NCBI GenBank assembly: GCA_013215295.1
Contig: JABSOZ010000002.1
Coordinates: forward strand, 558,001 to 622,000
DNA length: 64,000 nt
Direction: 5' to 3'
From: Colwellia sp.
GTDB taxonomy: Bacteria; Pseudomonadota; Gammaproteobacteria; Enterobacterales; Alteromonadaceae
Of this stretch, positions 18,770 to 27,874 are shown one piece after another. The position numbers and the translations under genes are program-made. The notes under the pieces were generated by a model that was not told where the DNA came from, searched no databases, and worked only from the letters and a program-made list of their open reading frames with translations. The number at the start of each line of letters is the position of its first letter. Positions within the stretch are counted from its first letter, which is position 1.

Positions 18770-19018
18770 GTTCGACTCTATATTGTGCTGAATATAAAAA
18801 TTATTGCATATTATACGCACCAATAAAATAAGCGAAAGGATTAATACCAAATCCAATAAATTTCTTTACGCTCAGTGGGGCTTAACGTAATGAATTTTCT
18901 GTAACATTAAATAACCATACATAAAATAAATAAATCATCGTTATTTGATGTAGGGCAATGCACCTTATGGTAAATATGATAAGCTGGGTCTTGGTTTAAA
19001 TTTTAAATAATTAACATA

Positions 19019-20119
19019 GTGAATGTCTTGGAATATTTATCTGCCTTACTGACAAATTTTTTAGCCTTAAGTGCTGAAGCAAGTCCTTGGTTATTATTAG
19101 GTTTACTCATCGCAGGTTTAATGAAATCTTGGGTGCCAACTCAGATTTTAAGTCAACATCTGGGTGAAGGTAAACTGGCTATTGTTAAAGCCGCTTTTAT
19201 TGGCGCGCCATTACCTTTATGTTCTTGTGGCGTCATTCCAGTAGCTACTGAGCTACGCAGAAGTGGCGCATCAGCTTCAGCAACCTCTTCATTTTTAGTG
19301 GCAACGCCAGAAACAGGCGTTGACTCCGTTTCCGTTTCTTACGCATTATTAGGCCCAGTGTTTGCTATTTATCGACCGGTAACAGCGATTATGTCTGCCA
19401 TTATCACCGGCCTTCTCGTTTCAACGACTAAAAAAGAAGATATATCTTTACCGAAGGATTCAAGTGATGAAGTGAAATCTTGTTGTTCGAGTAAGCATAA
19501 ACCTGAACCGACTCCAGAACCTGCAGCAGTAAAAACGTCATGTTGTGACAGTAAAAAACCAGCGAATAAATCAGAGAACTTTCTCAGTAAAACCCTTTCA
19601 GGTATTCATTACGCGGCCACCAAACTTATTGACGATATAATTATTTGGCTATTAGTGGGACTAATATTTGCCACACTCATAAAAACATTTCTCCCCGAAT
19701 CTTTTTTACTAAGTTACGGCAGTGGTTTAGGCGCAATGTTAGTGATGATCGCTATTTCAATCCCTATGTATATTTGTGCAACCGCTTCGACGCCTGTAGC
19801 TGCGGGCTTCATTTTAGCCGGAATATCACCCGGTACTGCATTAGTGTTTATGATGGCAGGGCCTGCAACTAATATTTCAACTTTAGGTGTCATTAAAAAT
19901 GAAATGGGTAGCGGTGTTCTAATTAGGTATTTATTAGGTATTTCATTAAGTGCTATTGGTTTTGGTTTATTACTAGATTCAGGCTTAGCGTTCTTCAATG
20001 TAAATATTGTACAACAAATGCAGCATAGTCATGAATTGTTGCCTTTTTGGTTTGGACTATCCTGTGCAGGTTTAATTGCTGTATTATCAATTAAACCATT
20101 GAGAAAATTAGTTTTATAA
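19019..20119 (+). CDS. SO_0444-family Cu/Zn efflux permease
   Basis: 366 residues from a GTG. The protein has two permease halves of the ArsP_1/DUF318 type: GAPLPLCSCGVIPVATELRRSG in the first and SIPMYICATASTPVAAGFILAG in the second, each with the conserved Cys-containing helix. The central soluble loop (~140-185) has two CC pairs (KSCCSSK and TSCCDSK), likely metal-binding. The family is described as exporting Cu/Zn; here this is by similarity only. It is divergent from ffh. No clear RBS is visible. Confidence 0.85.
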   Translation: MNVLEYLSALLTNFLALSAEASPWLLLGLLIAGLMKSWVPTQILSQHLGEGKLAIVKAAFIGAPLPLCSCGVIPVATELRRSGASASATSSFLVATPETGVDSVSVSYALLGPVFAIYRPVTAIMSAIITGLLVSTTKKEDISLPKDSSDEVKSCCSSKHKPEPTPEPAAVKTSCCDSKKPANKSENFLSKTLSGIHYAATKLIDDIIIWLLVGLIFATLIKTFLPESFLLSYGSGLGAMLVMIAISIPMYICATASTPVAAGFILAGISPGTALVFMMAGPATNISTLGVIKNEMGSGVLIRYLLGISLSAIGFGLLLDSGLAFFNVNIVQQMQHSHELLPFWFGLSCAGLIAVLSIKPLRKLVL

Positions 20120-20207
20120 CTTTTGTATCTGGCGTATTACATGCATTCTGATAGAATCGTTTTCCGATATATTACTTAACTTTTAAATTCTAGTGTGGGA
20201 GCACGTT

Positions 20208-21008
20208 GTGAGTTTTACCGATATTTTTTCTTTGATTGCTTTTTTGGCTTATAGCGTTGCGACTTTTGCAATGTTACTACGCTTATTCCACCCTAAAGGG
20301 CCAAATTTAGTTTTCGTTTTATTTTTTGGTTGTTTAGCCATGGTGTTGCATACGTTAAGTAATGCACAATTCTTAGTCGCACAGGCTGATATCAACTTTG
20401 CTTTGCCTAATGTTATCTCTTTAGTCAGTTTAATTATTTGTTTATCTATTTCAGCATTTGCTCTGCGTTTTAAGGTAAATTTACTCTTACCCGTTATTTA
20501 TGGTTTTGCAGGTATTTGGCAACTACTTATGGTGTTCATACCCAACGTAGAGCAAGCGCCATTAATAAATCACGAGTTTAGTGTGATAAGTCATGTAACA
20601 CTTGCTTTATTATCTTATTGTATTTTGATCATTGCTACGCTTTATGCCTTTCAAGTCGCTTATATCAATTTAAAATTAAAAACAAAAAACTTAACGGCAG
20701 TAAGTCATTTACCCCCGTTAATGCAAGTTGAAGGTCAGTTGTTTTTAATTTTAGGCCTTGGCACTAGCTTTCTATTACTTAGCCAAGTGATTGGCTTTTT
20801 ATTTTTAGATGGCATGATCTCAAAAGAAAATTTACATAAAACGACATTATCAATTTTAGCTTTTCTGGTATATTCAGCTACACTCTGGGGCCATTATAAG
20901 AAAGGTTGGCGTGGTCACCGTGTATTAATTTTAACGATATCAGGCAGCTCGCTTTTAACATTGGCTTACTTTGGTAGCCGTTTTGTTAAAGAATTTATTT
21001 TACTTTAA
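20208..21008 (+). CDS. CcsA/YpjD-like inner-membrane protein
   Basis: 266 residues if the GTG at 20208 is used; GGAG at 20198-20201 lies at correct spacing for it. A GTG at 20193 would give five more residues. It has about eight hydrophobic helices and belongs to the cytochrome c assembly (CcsA/CcmC) superfamily, with HEFSVISHVTLALLSYCILI and GHYKKGWRGHRVL. YpjD-type genes are often next to ffh and corB in gammaproteobacteria, as here. The molecular function is not established. Confidence 0.85.
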   Translation: MSFTDIFSLIAFLAYSVATFAMLLRLFHPKGPNLVFVLFFGCLAMVLHTLSNAQFLVAQADINFALPNVISLVSLIICLSISAFALRFKVNLLLPVIYGFAGIWQLLMVFIPNVEQAPLINHEFSVISHVTLALLSYCILIIATLYAFQVAYINLKLKTKNLTAVSHLPPLMQVEGQLFLILGLGTSFLLLSQVIGFLFLDGMISKENLHKTTLSILAFLVYSATLWGHYKKGWRGHRVLILTISGSSLLTLAYFGSRFVKEFILL

Positions 21009-21090
21009 ATTTAAAATTGTGATCGTTGAGAAAAATAACGCATTAATATTTGCTTAGCGATTCAGTTAACAACAACATAAGGTTCCTTTT

Positions 21091-22374
21091 TTGGACAGCA
21101 TATCAACGGAAATTCTTTTTGCCACACTTGGCATTCTTATTATTTTATCAGCCTATTTTTCAGGGTCTGAAACCGGCATAATGTCGCTTAATCGTTATAG
21201 ATTACGCCATTTAGAAAAACAAAATCATCGAGGTGCGAAGCGTGTTAGTAAACTGCTTGATCGCCCAGACCGCTTAATTGGTTTAATTCTTATCGGCAAT
21301 AATCTTGTCAACATTGCGGCTTCGGCTATTGCGACGATAATCGGTATACGATTATTTGGCGATATGGGCATCTTGATTGCAACCATTACATTAACCTTAG
21401 TCATCTTAATTTTTGCTGAAGTTACGCCAAAAACATTAGCGGCTTTGTATCCTGAAAAAATAGCCTTCCCAAGTTCAATTATTCTCTCTTTATTATTAAA
21501 ATTGTTATTTCCACTTGTTGTTACCGTCAATTGGATCACTAATGGTTTATTAATGTTAATTGGGATCAGTCCAGAGCAAAGACAGGAACACAGTTTAAGT
21601 TCTGAAGAGCTGAGAACAGTGGTAAATGAGTCGGGCGCAATGTTAGCAAAGCGCGATCAAAATATGTTGGTGGGTATTCTTGATCTAGATAAAGTCACGG
21701 TTGAAGATATTATGATCCCACGTAACGAATTGGTGGGTATTGATATTAATGATGACTGGAAAAAAATTCAGAAACAATTAGCCCAATCAAACCACACGCG
21801 AGTATTACTTTACCGAGACAATATGGATGATGTCGTCGGTTATATTCATCTGCGTGACGCATTAAAATTATTATTTAAAAATCAATTCACGAAAACCACA
21901 TTGATCCGTGCTGTAAAAGAACTCTATTTCATTCCAGAAGGTACAACCCTTAATGTTCAATTATTAAAATTTCAACATGCTAAGGAACGGTTAGGCTTAG
22001 TTGTTGATGAATATGGTGATATTCAAGGTTTAGTGACATTAGAGGATATTTTAGAAGAAGTTGTTGGAGATTTCACTACAACGATGGAACGAACCACCAG
22101 AGAAGAAGTACATATACAACCCGACGGAAGTTACTTAGTTGACGGTAGCGTAACAGTACGTGATATTAATAAAGAAATGACATGGCTTTTTCCAACAGAT
22201 GGTCCTAAAACGTTAAATGGTTTAATCATCGAATATTTAGAAGATATTCCTGAAGCTAATTTAAGTGTTCGTATTGCTGGTTATCCGTTAGAAATTGTTG
22301 AAGTATCAGATAATATGATCAAAACCGTTCGCATTCTTCCAGACCTATATATTGGTACGGAGAAAGACCACTAA
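21091..22374 (+). CDS. CorB-like HlyC/CorC-family transporter (DUF21-CBS-CorC_HlyC)
   Basis: 427 residues from a TTG with AAGG eight bases upstream. A DUF21 membrane domain (SAYFSGSETGIMSLNRYRLR, GNNLVNIAASAIAT, EVTPKTLAALYPE) is followed by a pair of CBS domains (IMIPRNELVGID; VVDEYGDIQGLVTLEDILEE) and a C-terminal CorC_HlyC domain. Matches YfjD/CorB, linked to Mg/Co handling. A strong terminator follows. Confidence 0.92.
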   Translation: MDSISTEILFATLGILIILSAYFSGSETGIMSLNRYRLRHLEKQNHRGAKRVSKLLDRPDRLIGLILIGNNLVNIAASAIATIIGIRLFGDMGILIATITLTLVILIFAEVTPKTLAALYPEKIAFPSSIILSLLLKLLFPLVVTVNWITNGLLMLIGISPEQRQEHSLSSEELRTVVNESGAMLAKRDQNMLVGILDLDKVTVEDIMIPRNELVGIDINDDWKKIQKQLAQSNHTRVLLYRDNMDDVVGYIHLRDALKLLFKNQFTKTTLIRAVKELYFIPEGTTLNVQLLKFQHAKERLGLVVDEYGDIQGLVTLEDILEEVVGDFTTTMERTTREEVHIQPDGSYLVDGSVTVRDINKEMTWLFPTDGPKTLNGLIIEYLEDIPEANLSVRIAGYPLEIVEVSDNMIKTVRILPDLYIGTEKDH

Positions 22375-22404
22375 CATTAATTCGCCCCATTACTTACTAT
22401 AATA

Positions 22405-22440
22405 TAAAGGCCTTAAATCATCATTTAAAGGCCTTTTTTT
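22405..22440 (+). terminator. Terminator after the CorB-like gene
   Basis: AAGGCCTTAAAT / ATTTAAAGGCCTT stem with one bulged A, loop CATC, then seven T residues. Confidence 0.9.
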
Positions 22441-22493
22441 ATGTTTTTCTTATCACGGTAGCGATTAATTTTTGATACGCTTATTTCCTCTTT

Positions 22494-22584
22494 TGTGGAT
22501 AATACCATCAACTAACAAAGTTATTCACAAAGTTATTCACACCATATGATCTATTAGGGATCTTTCCACAATTTCTGTGGATAA
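22494..22584. promoter_or_regulatory. Cluster of four DnaA boxes
   Basis: Four exact matches to TTATNCACA lie within 91 bases: 22494-22502 (minus, TTATCCACA), 22521-22529 (plus, TTATTCACA), 22533-22541 (plus, TTATTCACA) and 22576-22584 (minus, TTATCCACA). Two GATC sites (22548, 22559) lie 11 bases apart between boxes 3 and 4, in GATCTATT/GATCTTTC contexts that recall oriC 13-mers. A T/A-rich stretch follows at 22628-22675. No dnaA, dnaN, gidA or mioC is nearby, so this may be a DnaA-titrating or reactivating site rather than the main origin. Confidence 0.7.
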
Positions 22585-22782
22585 CAAAACGCAGCCCAAT
22601 AATAGCCAGCCCTCACATAATGCAATGGATTTTTTTAAAGTTTTCGAAGTTTTTTTTGCAATAATTTTTATTGGTTAAAACGCAGGCGTTTACAAGCATT
22701 ATTACAATTAGATAAATATTTTAGTCAGATTTATACAATTTATGATATAGACGTTTACTGATGTAGATTTAGCCCTAAAGAT

Positions 22783-22816
22783 TAAAAAGCATGCTATTTT
22801 TAGAAAAGAGCATGCT
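22783..22816 (-). terminator. Terminator of the SLT lipoprotein gene
   Basis: Two copies of the self-complementary AGCATGCT (22788-22795, 22809-22816) form an 8-bp stem. On the minus strand the stem is followed by TTTTTAAT. Confidence 0.75.
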
Positions 22817-22846
22817 AATTATTAATAAGTTTCGTTCATAGGCCGA

Positions 22847-23467
22847 TTAATCAAAAAACAATCGCCACAACCAGCCGTGGTTTAAATCAGCCTCACAGCT
22901 CTTTAACTGACTGCTGTAACGCCTTGCTCGGTTATCGACCTTTCGGGCAACTTTTACTAGCCAAGGTTTCTTTTTATAAGATTTCTTTTTAAATCCCCCC
23001 CAACCTTCGTGATAATTTAAGTATTGATTGTATGCATCCCATTTAGATACTTTATTAATTTTTTGCGTTTTAAAAATAAACCACCCCATGAAATCAATGG
23101 CATCTTCAAAGTCATCACGGTCGGCTCCTGAATTATCTGTTTCTCGAACGTAATCAGCCCAGGTCATGGTTTTGGCTTGTGAATAACCATAGGCTGTACT
23201 TACTCGCCCCCAAGGAATAAAGCCGAACAAATAGTCTCTAGGTGGTAGGGCATCGGCTCTAAATGAACTCTCTTGGAACATCATACTCATGGGCACATGA
23301 ATGGGCACCCCCCAGCGATCTCGGACTTCTTTGGCTGCAAAATACCAATCCCGGTGTTCTCGAAAAATTTCACAAATATTTTCAGGGTTTTTCGGAGGTG
23401 GCGTTGCACAACTTGAAAGTAATATAATGCTGAACATTGAAATAAAAAAAGGTTTAATAAAGGGCAT
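22847..23467 (-). CDS. Lipoprotein with lytic-transglycosylase-like (SLT) domain
   Basis: 206 residues. The signal peptide ends in the lipobox LLSSC (Cys20). The next part (VPMSMMFQESSFRADA) carries the SLT-type catalytic Glu66. STAYGYSQAKTMTWADY and NYHEGWGGF follow, matching the GYSQ and nutrient motifs of single-domain SLT lipoproteins. It probably acts on peptidoglycan from a membrane anchor. There is no clear SD before the ATG. It has its own terminator and appears monocistronic. Confidence 0.85.
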   Translation of the reverse strand: MPFIKPFFISMFSIILLSSCATPPPKNPENICEIFREHRDWYFAAKEVRDRWGVPIHVPMSMMFQESSFRADALPPRDYLFGFIPWGRVSTAYGYSQAKTMTWADYVRETDNSGADRDDFEDAIDFMGWFIFKTQKINKVSKWDAYNQYLNYHEGWGGFKKKSYKKKPWLVKVARKVDNRARRYSSQLKSCEADLNHGWLWRLFFD

Positions 23468-23720
23468 AACATCAATACGTTATTGAATTAGATATAGGTA
23501 TCATGCCAGAAAGATTGAGTGATACCAAGTGCAGTAACTAATAGATCACTTAGTTACATTTTATGGCTGCTAGACAATGCATTAATTGCAGATAGTGGGA
23601 TGAAAGGATATATAAAAAATATTTTTCAATTTAAAATAAACTTTATTGAACTAAACTGAATATTGTTGTTCTTACTTTATAAGTGTTTTATGTTTCCCTT
23701 AGTAATTATGTTTTTATAAC
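23468..23720. other. Intergenic region, possible small RNA on the plus strand
   Basis: No protein gene is seen. A perfect 8-bp inverted repeat (GTAACTAA 23534-23541 / TTAGTTAC 23550-23557) lies here. A plus-strand terminator at 23721 has no plus-strand gene before it, which suggests a short non-coding transcript starting somewhere in this interval. Confidence 0.35.
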
Positions 23721-23748
23721 GCATCCCTTTTTAAGAGATGCTTTTTTT
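23721..23748 (+). terminator. Orphan plus-strand terminator
   Basis: GCATCCCTT and AAGAGATGC form a stem with one mismatch and loop TTT, followed by eight T residues. The T-run is only on the plus strand, and no annotated plus-strand gene ends upstream. Confidence 0.7.
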
Positions 23749-23882
23749 TGCTTGAAATTTGACGTTAAAAAAGAAGTGTAATTTATTAAAAAAGGATGTT
23801 TTTTTGATAAGGGATAAACATCAGAAAAGTATGTCTACTATTGTTGAATAGCAAAACCTTGCAACCCTGCTTATTGAGATGA

Positions 23883-23912
23883 AAAAAGCGCGTAATCTAT
23901 ACGCGCTTTTTG
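23883..23912 (-). terminator. Terminator of gshA
   Basis: AAAAAGCGCGTA / TACGCGCTTTTT stem, 31 bases after the gshA stop, with A and T runs on both sides. Confidence 0.85.
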
Positions 23913-23943
23913 GTTTTCATATATTGACTAGTGCTAAATAAGG

Positions 23944-25515
23944 TTAACTAGCAAAGTAATCCGATAAAAATGTATCAAAATCTAGCTGATCAGCATCTTC
24001 AATAGCTTTTTGTTCTTCAAGCGACTTTACTGCGGCTTCGGCAAAGTACGCTTCACTATATATTTGATAATCACTATCGAGCGACTTCTGACGATATTCT
24101 TGCGCTTGTTGCAAAGCTATTTTTGTTAAGCTTTGATCTTGATTAACAACACAGTCGAGCAGTTTAGCTGAAGGCGTCAAACTCGGATCAGTCAATTTTT
24201 CATGTTCATTTAATAACGCTTGAGTATATTTGTCACCGCCATGTGCGTTATCCAATAATTTTGCGACTTTCCCCATTTCTGAGAAAATCTCGATTCCCCA
24301 ATCTTTAACAGATTTATCACAACCATTATCATTGAGTAGTAACTGTGGGTCTCTTCCTCGTACAACAACTTCATCCATATTAGCATCACAGTTTTGTTGC
24401 TGTTCACAATTAAATAACGGGCTATCTGCTAAGGCACAATAGGTAATAAAAATATCCAGAAAGTAAACTTGTTCAATGCTTATACCCGTATCAGAAAATG
24501 GATTAACATCAAGCGCTCGAACTTCAATATATTCCACCCCTCTATTTCTCAATGCCTCAGAAGGTTTCTCACCAGTTTTAGCAACTTGTTTGGGACGAAT
24601 AGGCGCATAAAGCTCATTTTCAATCTGCAGAATATTACTGTTAAGCTGTTGATATTTACCATCAACTTTTACGCCTAACGCTGCAAACTTTTCTGAAGGA
24701 AGATTGATCGCATTTTGTACACCATCTAAATAACCATCTAAGTCGTTATAACAAATTTGCAATGATGACTGTTCGCTGTTTGTGTAACCTAAATCACTCA
24801 TTCTTAATGAAGTGGCATATTCAAGATACATATAGCCACTCGTTGATTTTTTAAAAGGTAGTGAAGTGGTTTTATTTTTTAGAAATGAACTACAAATTGC
24901 CGGTGAGCTACCGTAAAGGTAGGGTATCAACCAGCAATAGCGTTTGTAATTACGCAATAATGAAAAATATTTTTCCGAAATAAAGTCGTTAATTGGCGCA
25001 TTACTTGATGAAATCTGTTGCATGCTTTGCCAAAAATTTTGCGAAAATGAGAAATTAAAATGAATACCAGAAATCACCTGCATCATACTGCCATAGCGAT
25101 TTTTTAAGCCCTGACGATATGCAGTTTTCATCAAACCTACATTCGATGAACCATAGTCAGCCAGTAGAATGGCATCTTCATCATCAACAAAACAAGGCAT
25201 ACTCATGGGCCACAGTAATTCACCATCAATTTGGCTTAACGTGTACTTTTGAATATCTTGTAATTGTGCAATGGTTGTTTCAGCATCAAAACTTACTGGA
25301 GTGATAAACTCTAATAACGTTTCTGAATAGTCCGTAGTAATATAAGGATGTGTTAACGCAGAGCCTAAACTTTTATAATGGGGTTTTAATGACAAGCGTC
25401 CTTCTGGCAAAACGCGTAATCCTTCACGTTCTATTCCTCGTCCAATACCCGTTAAGGAAGATAGATGTTCGTCTTGGCTAAAGGCCATTACATAGTCGTT
25501 AAAAGATAGTTTCAA
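23944..25515 (-). CDS. gshA: Glutamate-cysteine ligase (gamma-glutamylcysteine synthetase)
   Basis: 523 residues, normal for the proteobacterial GshA type. It catalyses ATP-dependent joining of Glu and Cys, the first step of glutathione synthesis. Recognisable blocks are GIGRGIEREGLRV at the start, HPYITTDYSETLLEFITPV, SGIHFNFSF, RNRGVEYIEVRALDVNPF and the C-terminal region. It is a single gene flanked by a terminator and by the divergent NhaC gene. Confidence 0.96.
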   Translation of the reverse strand: MKLSFNDYVMAFSQDEHLSSLTGIGRGIEREGLRVLPEGRLSLKPHYKSLGSALTHPYITTDYSETLLEFITPVSFDAETTIAQLQDIQKYTLSQIDGELLWPMSMPCFVDDEDAILLADYGSSNVGLMKTAYRQGLKNRYGSMMQVISGIHFNFSFSQNFWQSMQQISSSNAPINDFISEKYFSLLRNYKRYCWLIPYLYGSSPAICSSFLKNKTTSLPFKKSTSGYMYLEYATSLRMSDLGYTNSEQSSLQICYNDLDGYLDGVQNAINLPSEKFAALGVKVDGKYQQLNSNILQIENELYAPIRPKQVAKTGEKPSEALRNRGVEYIEVRALDVNPFSDTGISIEQVYFLDIFITYCALADSPLFNCEQQQNCDANMDEVVVRGRDPQLLLNDNGCDKSVKDWGIEIFSEMGKVAKLLDNAHGGDKYTQALLNEHEKLTDPSLTPSAKLLDCVVNQDQSLTKIALQQAQEYRQKSLDSDYQIYSEAYFAEAAVKSLEEQKAIEDADQLDFDTFLSDYFAS

Positions 25516-25810
25516 AATAATCCCTAATACATTAAGCGTAAGCTACTATTCACTATTTGAGGGTAATAATTAACTTTTCAATACTTTATAGTATTAAAAA
25601 ACAATCTAAAGCGAGATCCTCAAAATAAATATACCAATAGGACTAATTTATCGTCCTTTTTAGCATGAGTTCTTTTCCTCAAAACAACAGACCGTAATAC
25701 TCGAGATTTATTTTCAAAATAAAACACAATCGGTTGCCAAAGCAGTTTCTAAACATTTGCGCTTACGGTAAAGTGTTGAACAAAATAATAATAAGGAAAT
25801 AAATAAAATC

Positions 25811-27172
25811 ATGCAAGATAGTCCTTTATCATTACTTCCTCCCCTAGTCGCAATTATCATTGCTGTTTGGCGAAAAAACGCCTTGTTAGCTTTATTTTCC
25901 GGTTTAATATTAGCGACAATAATGTCTACAAACTGGCAATTAATAAGCGGTTTAACGGATGGGTTTTTAGCAATTAGCGGTGTATTTACCTCTACCAGTA
26001 ACCTTTACATTATTTGTTTCAGCTTATTAATTGGCTCTTTAGTAACGTTGATGAATAAATCAGGTGCGGTGAATGGATTTATCCAAAAGCTGTCATCATT
26101 AAATTTAGTAAAAAATTCTCGTCAAGCCAGTATGCTGCCAACCATTATTGGTACCAGTATATTTACTGACACGAATTTAAGTATGTTTACTGCGGGTATG
26201 GCAAGCCAGAAATTATTTGATAAATATAAAATGAGTCGCGCAAAACTAGCGTACCTTATCGATTCAACTTGTGCACCAGTGAGCATCTTATTATTAGTAA
26301 ATGGTTGGGGCGCCTATGTTTTAGGATTGCTAGATGATTATCAACTTTCTGATTCTGTTGGTGTTTTAATTGGCACGGTTAGTTATAACTTTTATGCGAT
26401 AATTGCTATTTTATTGGCTTTTTATACCGCTTACAGCGGCAAACTTTATGGCCCTATGAGAAAAGCAGAGTCGTTGGTAAAAGAGCAACAACAAGACTTA
26501 GTCAACAAAACGGCTCCCGCTTATATTATGTGGCTACCCTTACTGTCGCTTCTTGTACTTACTTTAGTTTTATTGTGGATAACAGGTGATGGTGATATTC
26601 GACGTGGCTCAGGCTCATTTTCGGTTTTTTGGTCAATCACCAGTTCCTTCCTTTTACTCGTTCTATTGATTATTTTTCACAAGCTGCTTAACTTTAAAGA
26701 AATCACCACAAGTTCAGCAAAAGGCATTAAGGACATGTTCCCTGTTGTGGCGATATTAGTATTATCATTTGCTTTTGGAGCTGCGATAAAGGACTTAGGT
26801 ACAGGTATTTATGTCAGTGAACTGTTTAATGTTGAGCTACCCCTATATTTAATGGCTCCGGTTATCTTTATTGCCGCTGCGTTAATGGCTTTTGCCACAG
26901 GAACATCTTGGGGGACTTTTGCAGTATTGGTACCTATTGCTGTTCCGATTGCCCAGCAAAGTGGCTTGCCCATAGAGTTTTTAGTCGCGGCTGTTTTAGG
27001 TGGTGGCATATTTGGTGACCACGCCTCGCCCATTTCAGATACAACCATTGTGGCATCAATTGCCAGCGGCTGTGACCATTTCGAACACGTTAAAACGCAA
27101 CTACCTTACGCCTTATTTGGCGCAGTAATTACTATAATTCTTTATATATTTGTCGGTTTAGGACTTTCATAA
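25811..27172 (+). CDS. NhaC-family Na+/H+ antiporter
   Basis: 453 residues with 11-12 hydrophobic helices. Features include FTDTNLSMFTAGM, DSTCAPVSILLLVNGWGAY, FATGTSWGTFAVLVPIAVPIA and GGGIFGDHASPISDTTIVASI, the last a signature of NhaC-type antiporters. It would exchange Na+ for H+ across the inner membrane. AAGGA lies about 13 bases before the ATG. Its stop codon abuts the ATG of the pseudouridine synthase, so the two are co-transcribed. Confidence 0.9.
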   Translation: MQDSPLSLLPPLVAIIIAVWRKNALLALFSGLILATIMSTNWQLISGLTDGFLAISGVFTSTSNLYIICFSLLIGSLVTLMNKSGAVNGFIQKLSSLNLVKNSRQASMLPTIIGTSIFTDTNLSMFTAGMASQKLFDKYKMSRAKLAYLIDSTCAPVSILLLVNGWGAYVLGLLDDYQLSDSVGVLIGTVSYNFYAIIAILLAFYTAYSGKLYGPMRKAESLVKEQQQDLVNKTAPAYIMWLPLLSLLVLTLVLLWITGDGDIRRGSGSFSVFWSITSSFLLLVLLIIFHKLLNFKEITTSSAKGIKDMFPVVAILVLSFAFGAAIKDLGTGIYVSELFNVELPLYLMAPVIFIAAALMAFATGTSWGTFAVLVPIAVPIAQQSGLPIEFLVAAVLGGGIFGDHASPISDTTIVASIASGCDHFEHVKTQLPYALFGAVITIILYIFVGLGLS

Positions 27173-27868
27173 ATGCAACCAATTAACATTGTTTCTGACC
27201 ATGATGATTTTATCATTGTCGAAAAACCAGCTGACATTAACTTTCATGATGAAGGTGATATAGATAATGGCTTTTTTAATCAAGTAAAAAAACAGGGTAA
27301 TTTTGATGACTTATTTCCCATTCACCGCCTTGATAAAATGACATCTGGTTTAATTATTTTCGCTAAAAATTTATCTGCAGCTCAAACGTTTCAACAATTA
27401 TTTGAACAACATAAAGTTGAAAAATATTACCTTGCGATAAGTGATAAAAAACCGAAGAAGAAGCAAGGTCTCATAAAAGGTGATATGGAGAAAAGTCGTC
27501 GTGGCATGTGGAAGTTAGTTCGTAGCCAAGAAAAGCCCGCGATAACACAATTTTTCTCTTACCCGTTAACCGCAGGAAAGCGGCTATATTTACTAAAACC
27601 CCATAGTGGTAAAACACATCAAATACGGGTAGCGTTAACAAGTATTGGTTCACCAATATCAGGTGACCCTATCTATTCAACTCATGATTCGTATAAAGAA
27701 AAACGAGGGTATTTACACGCATATGCGCTGAACTTTACTTTTAATGGACAAACATATCAGTATGTTCTTGCTCCTTCTTTTGGTGAAGCGTTTTTAAGTG
27801 AATCTTGTCAACAACAATTAACCCAGCTCACAGAGCCTTGGTCTTTTCCTTGGCCAAATGTGAAATAA
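27173..27868 (+). CDS. RluA-family pseudouridine synthase
   Basis: 231 residues, short for the family and without an S4 domain. It contains the catalytic block FPIHRLDKMTSGLIIFAKN with the active-site Asp, LLKPHSGKTHQIRVAL and GDPIYS. It probably converts a uridine in rRNA or tRNA to pseudouridine; the target is not known. The ATG follows directly after the TAA of the antiporter gene. Confidence 0.9.
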   Translation: MQPINIVSDHDDFIIVEKPADINFHDEGDIDNGFFNQVKKQGNFDDLFPIHRLDKMTSGLIIFAKNLSAAQTFQQLFEQHKVEKYYLAISDKKPKKKQGLIKGDMEKSRRGMWKLVRSQEKPAITQFFSYPLTAGKRLYLLKPHSGKTHQIRVALTSIGSPISGDPIYSTHDSYKEKRGYLHAYALNFTFNGQTYQYVLAPSFGEAFLSESCQQQLTQLTEPWSFPWPNVK

Positions 27869-27874
27869 TACCCG

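Noticed and set aside
22494-22680. Main chromosomal origin
   Set aside because: DnaA boxes and AT-rich DNA fit, but the neighbouring genes (CorB-like, SLT lipoprotein) are not those usual at oriC; kept only as a DnaA-binding cluster.
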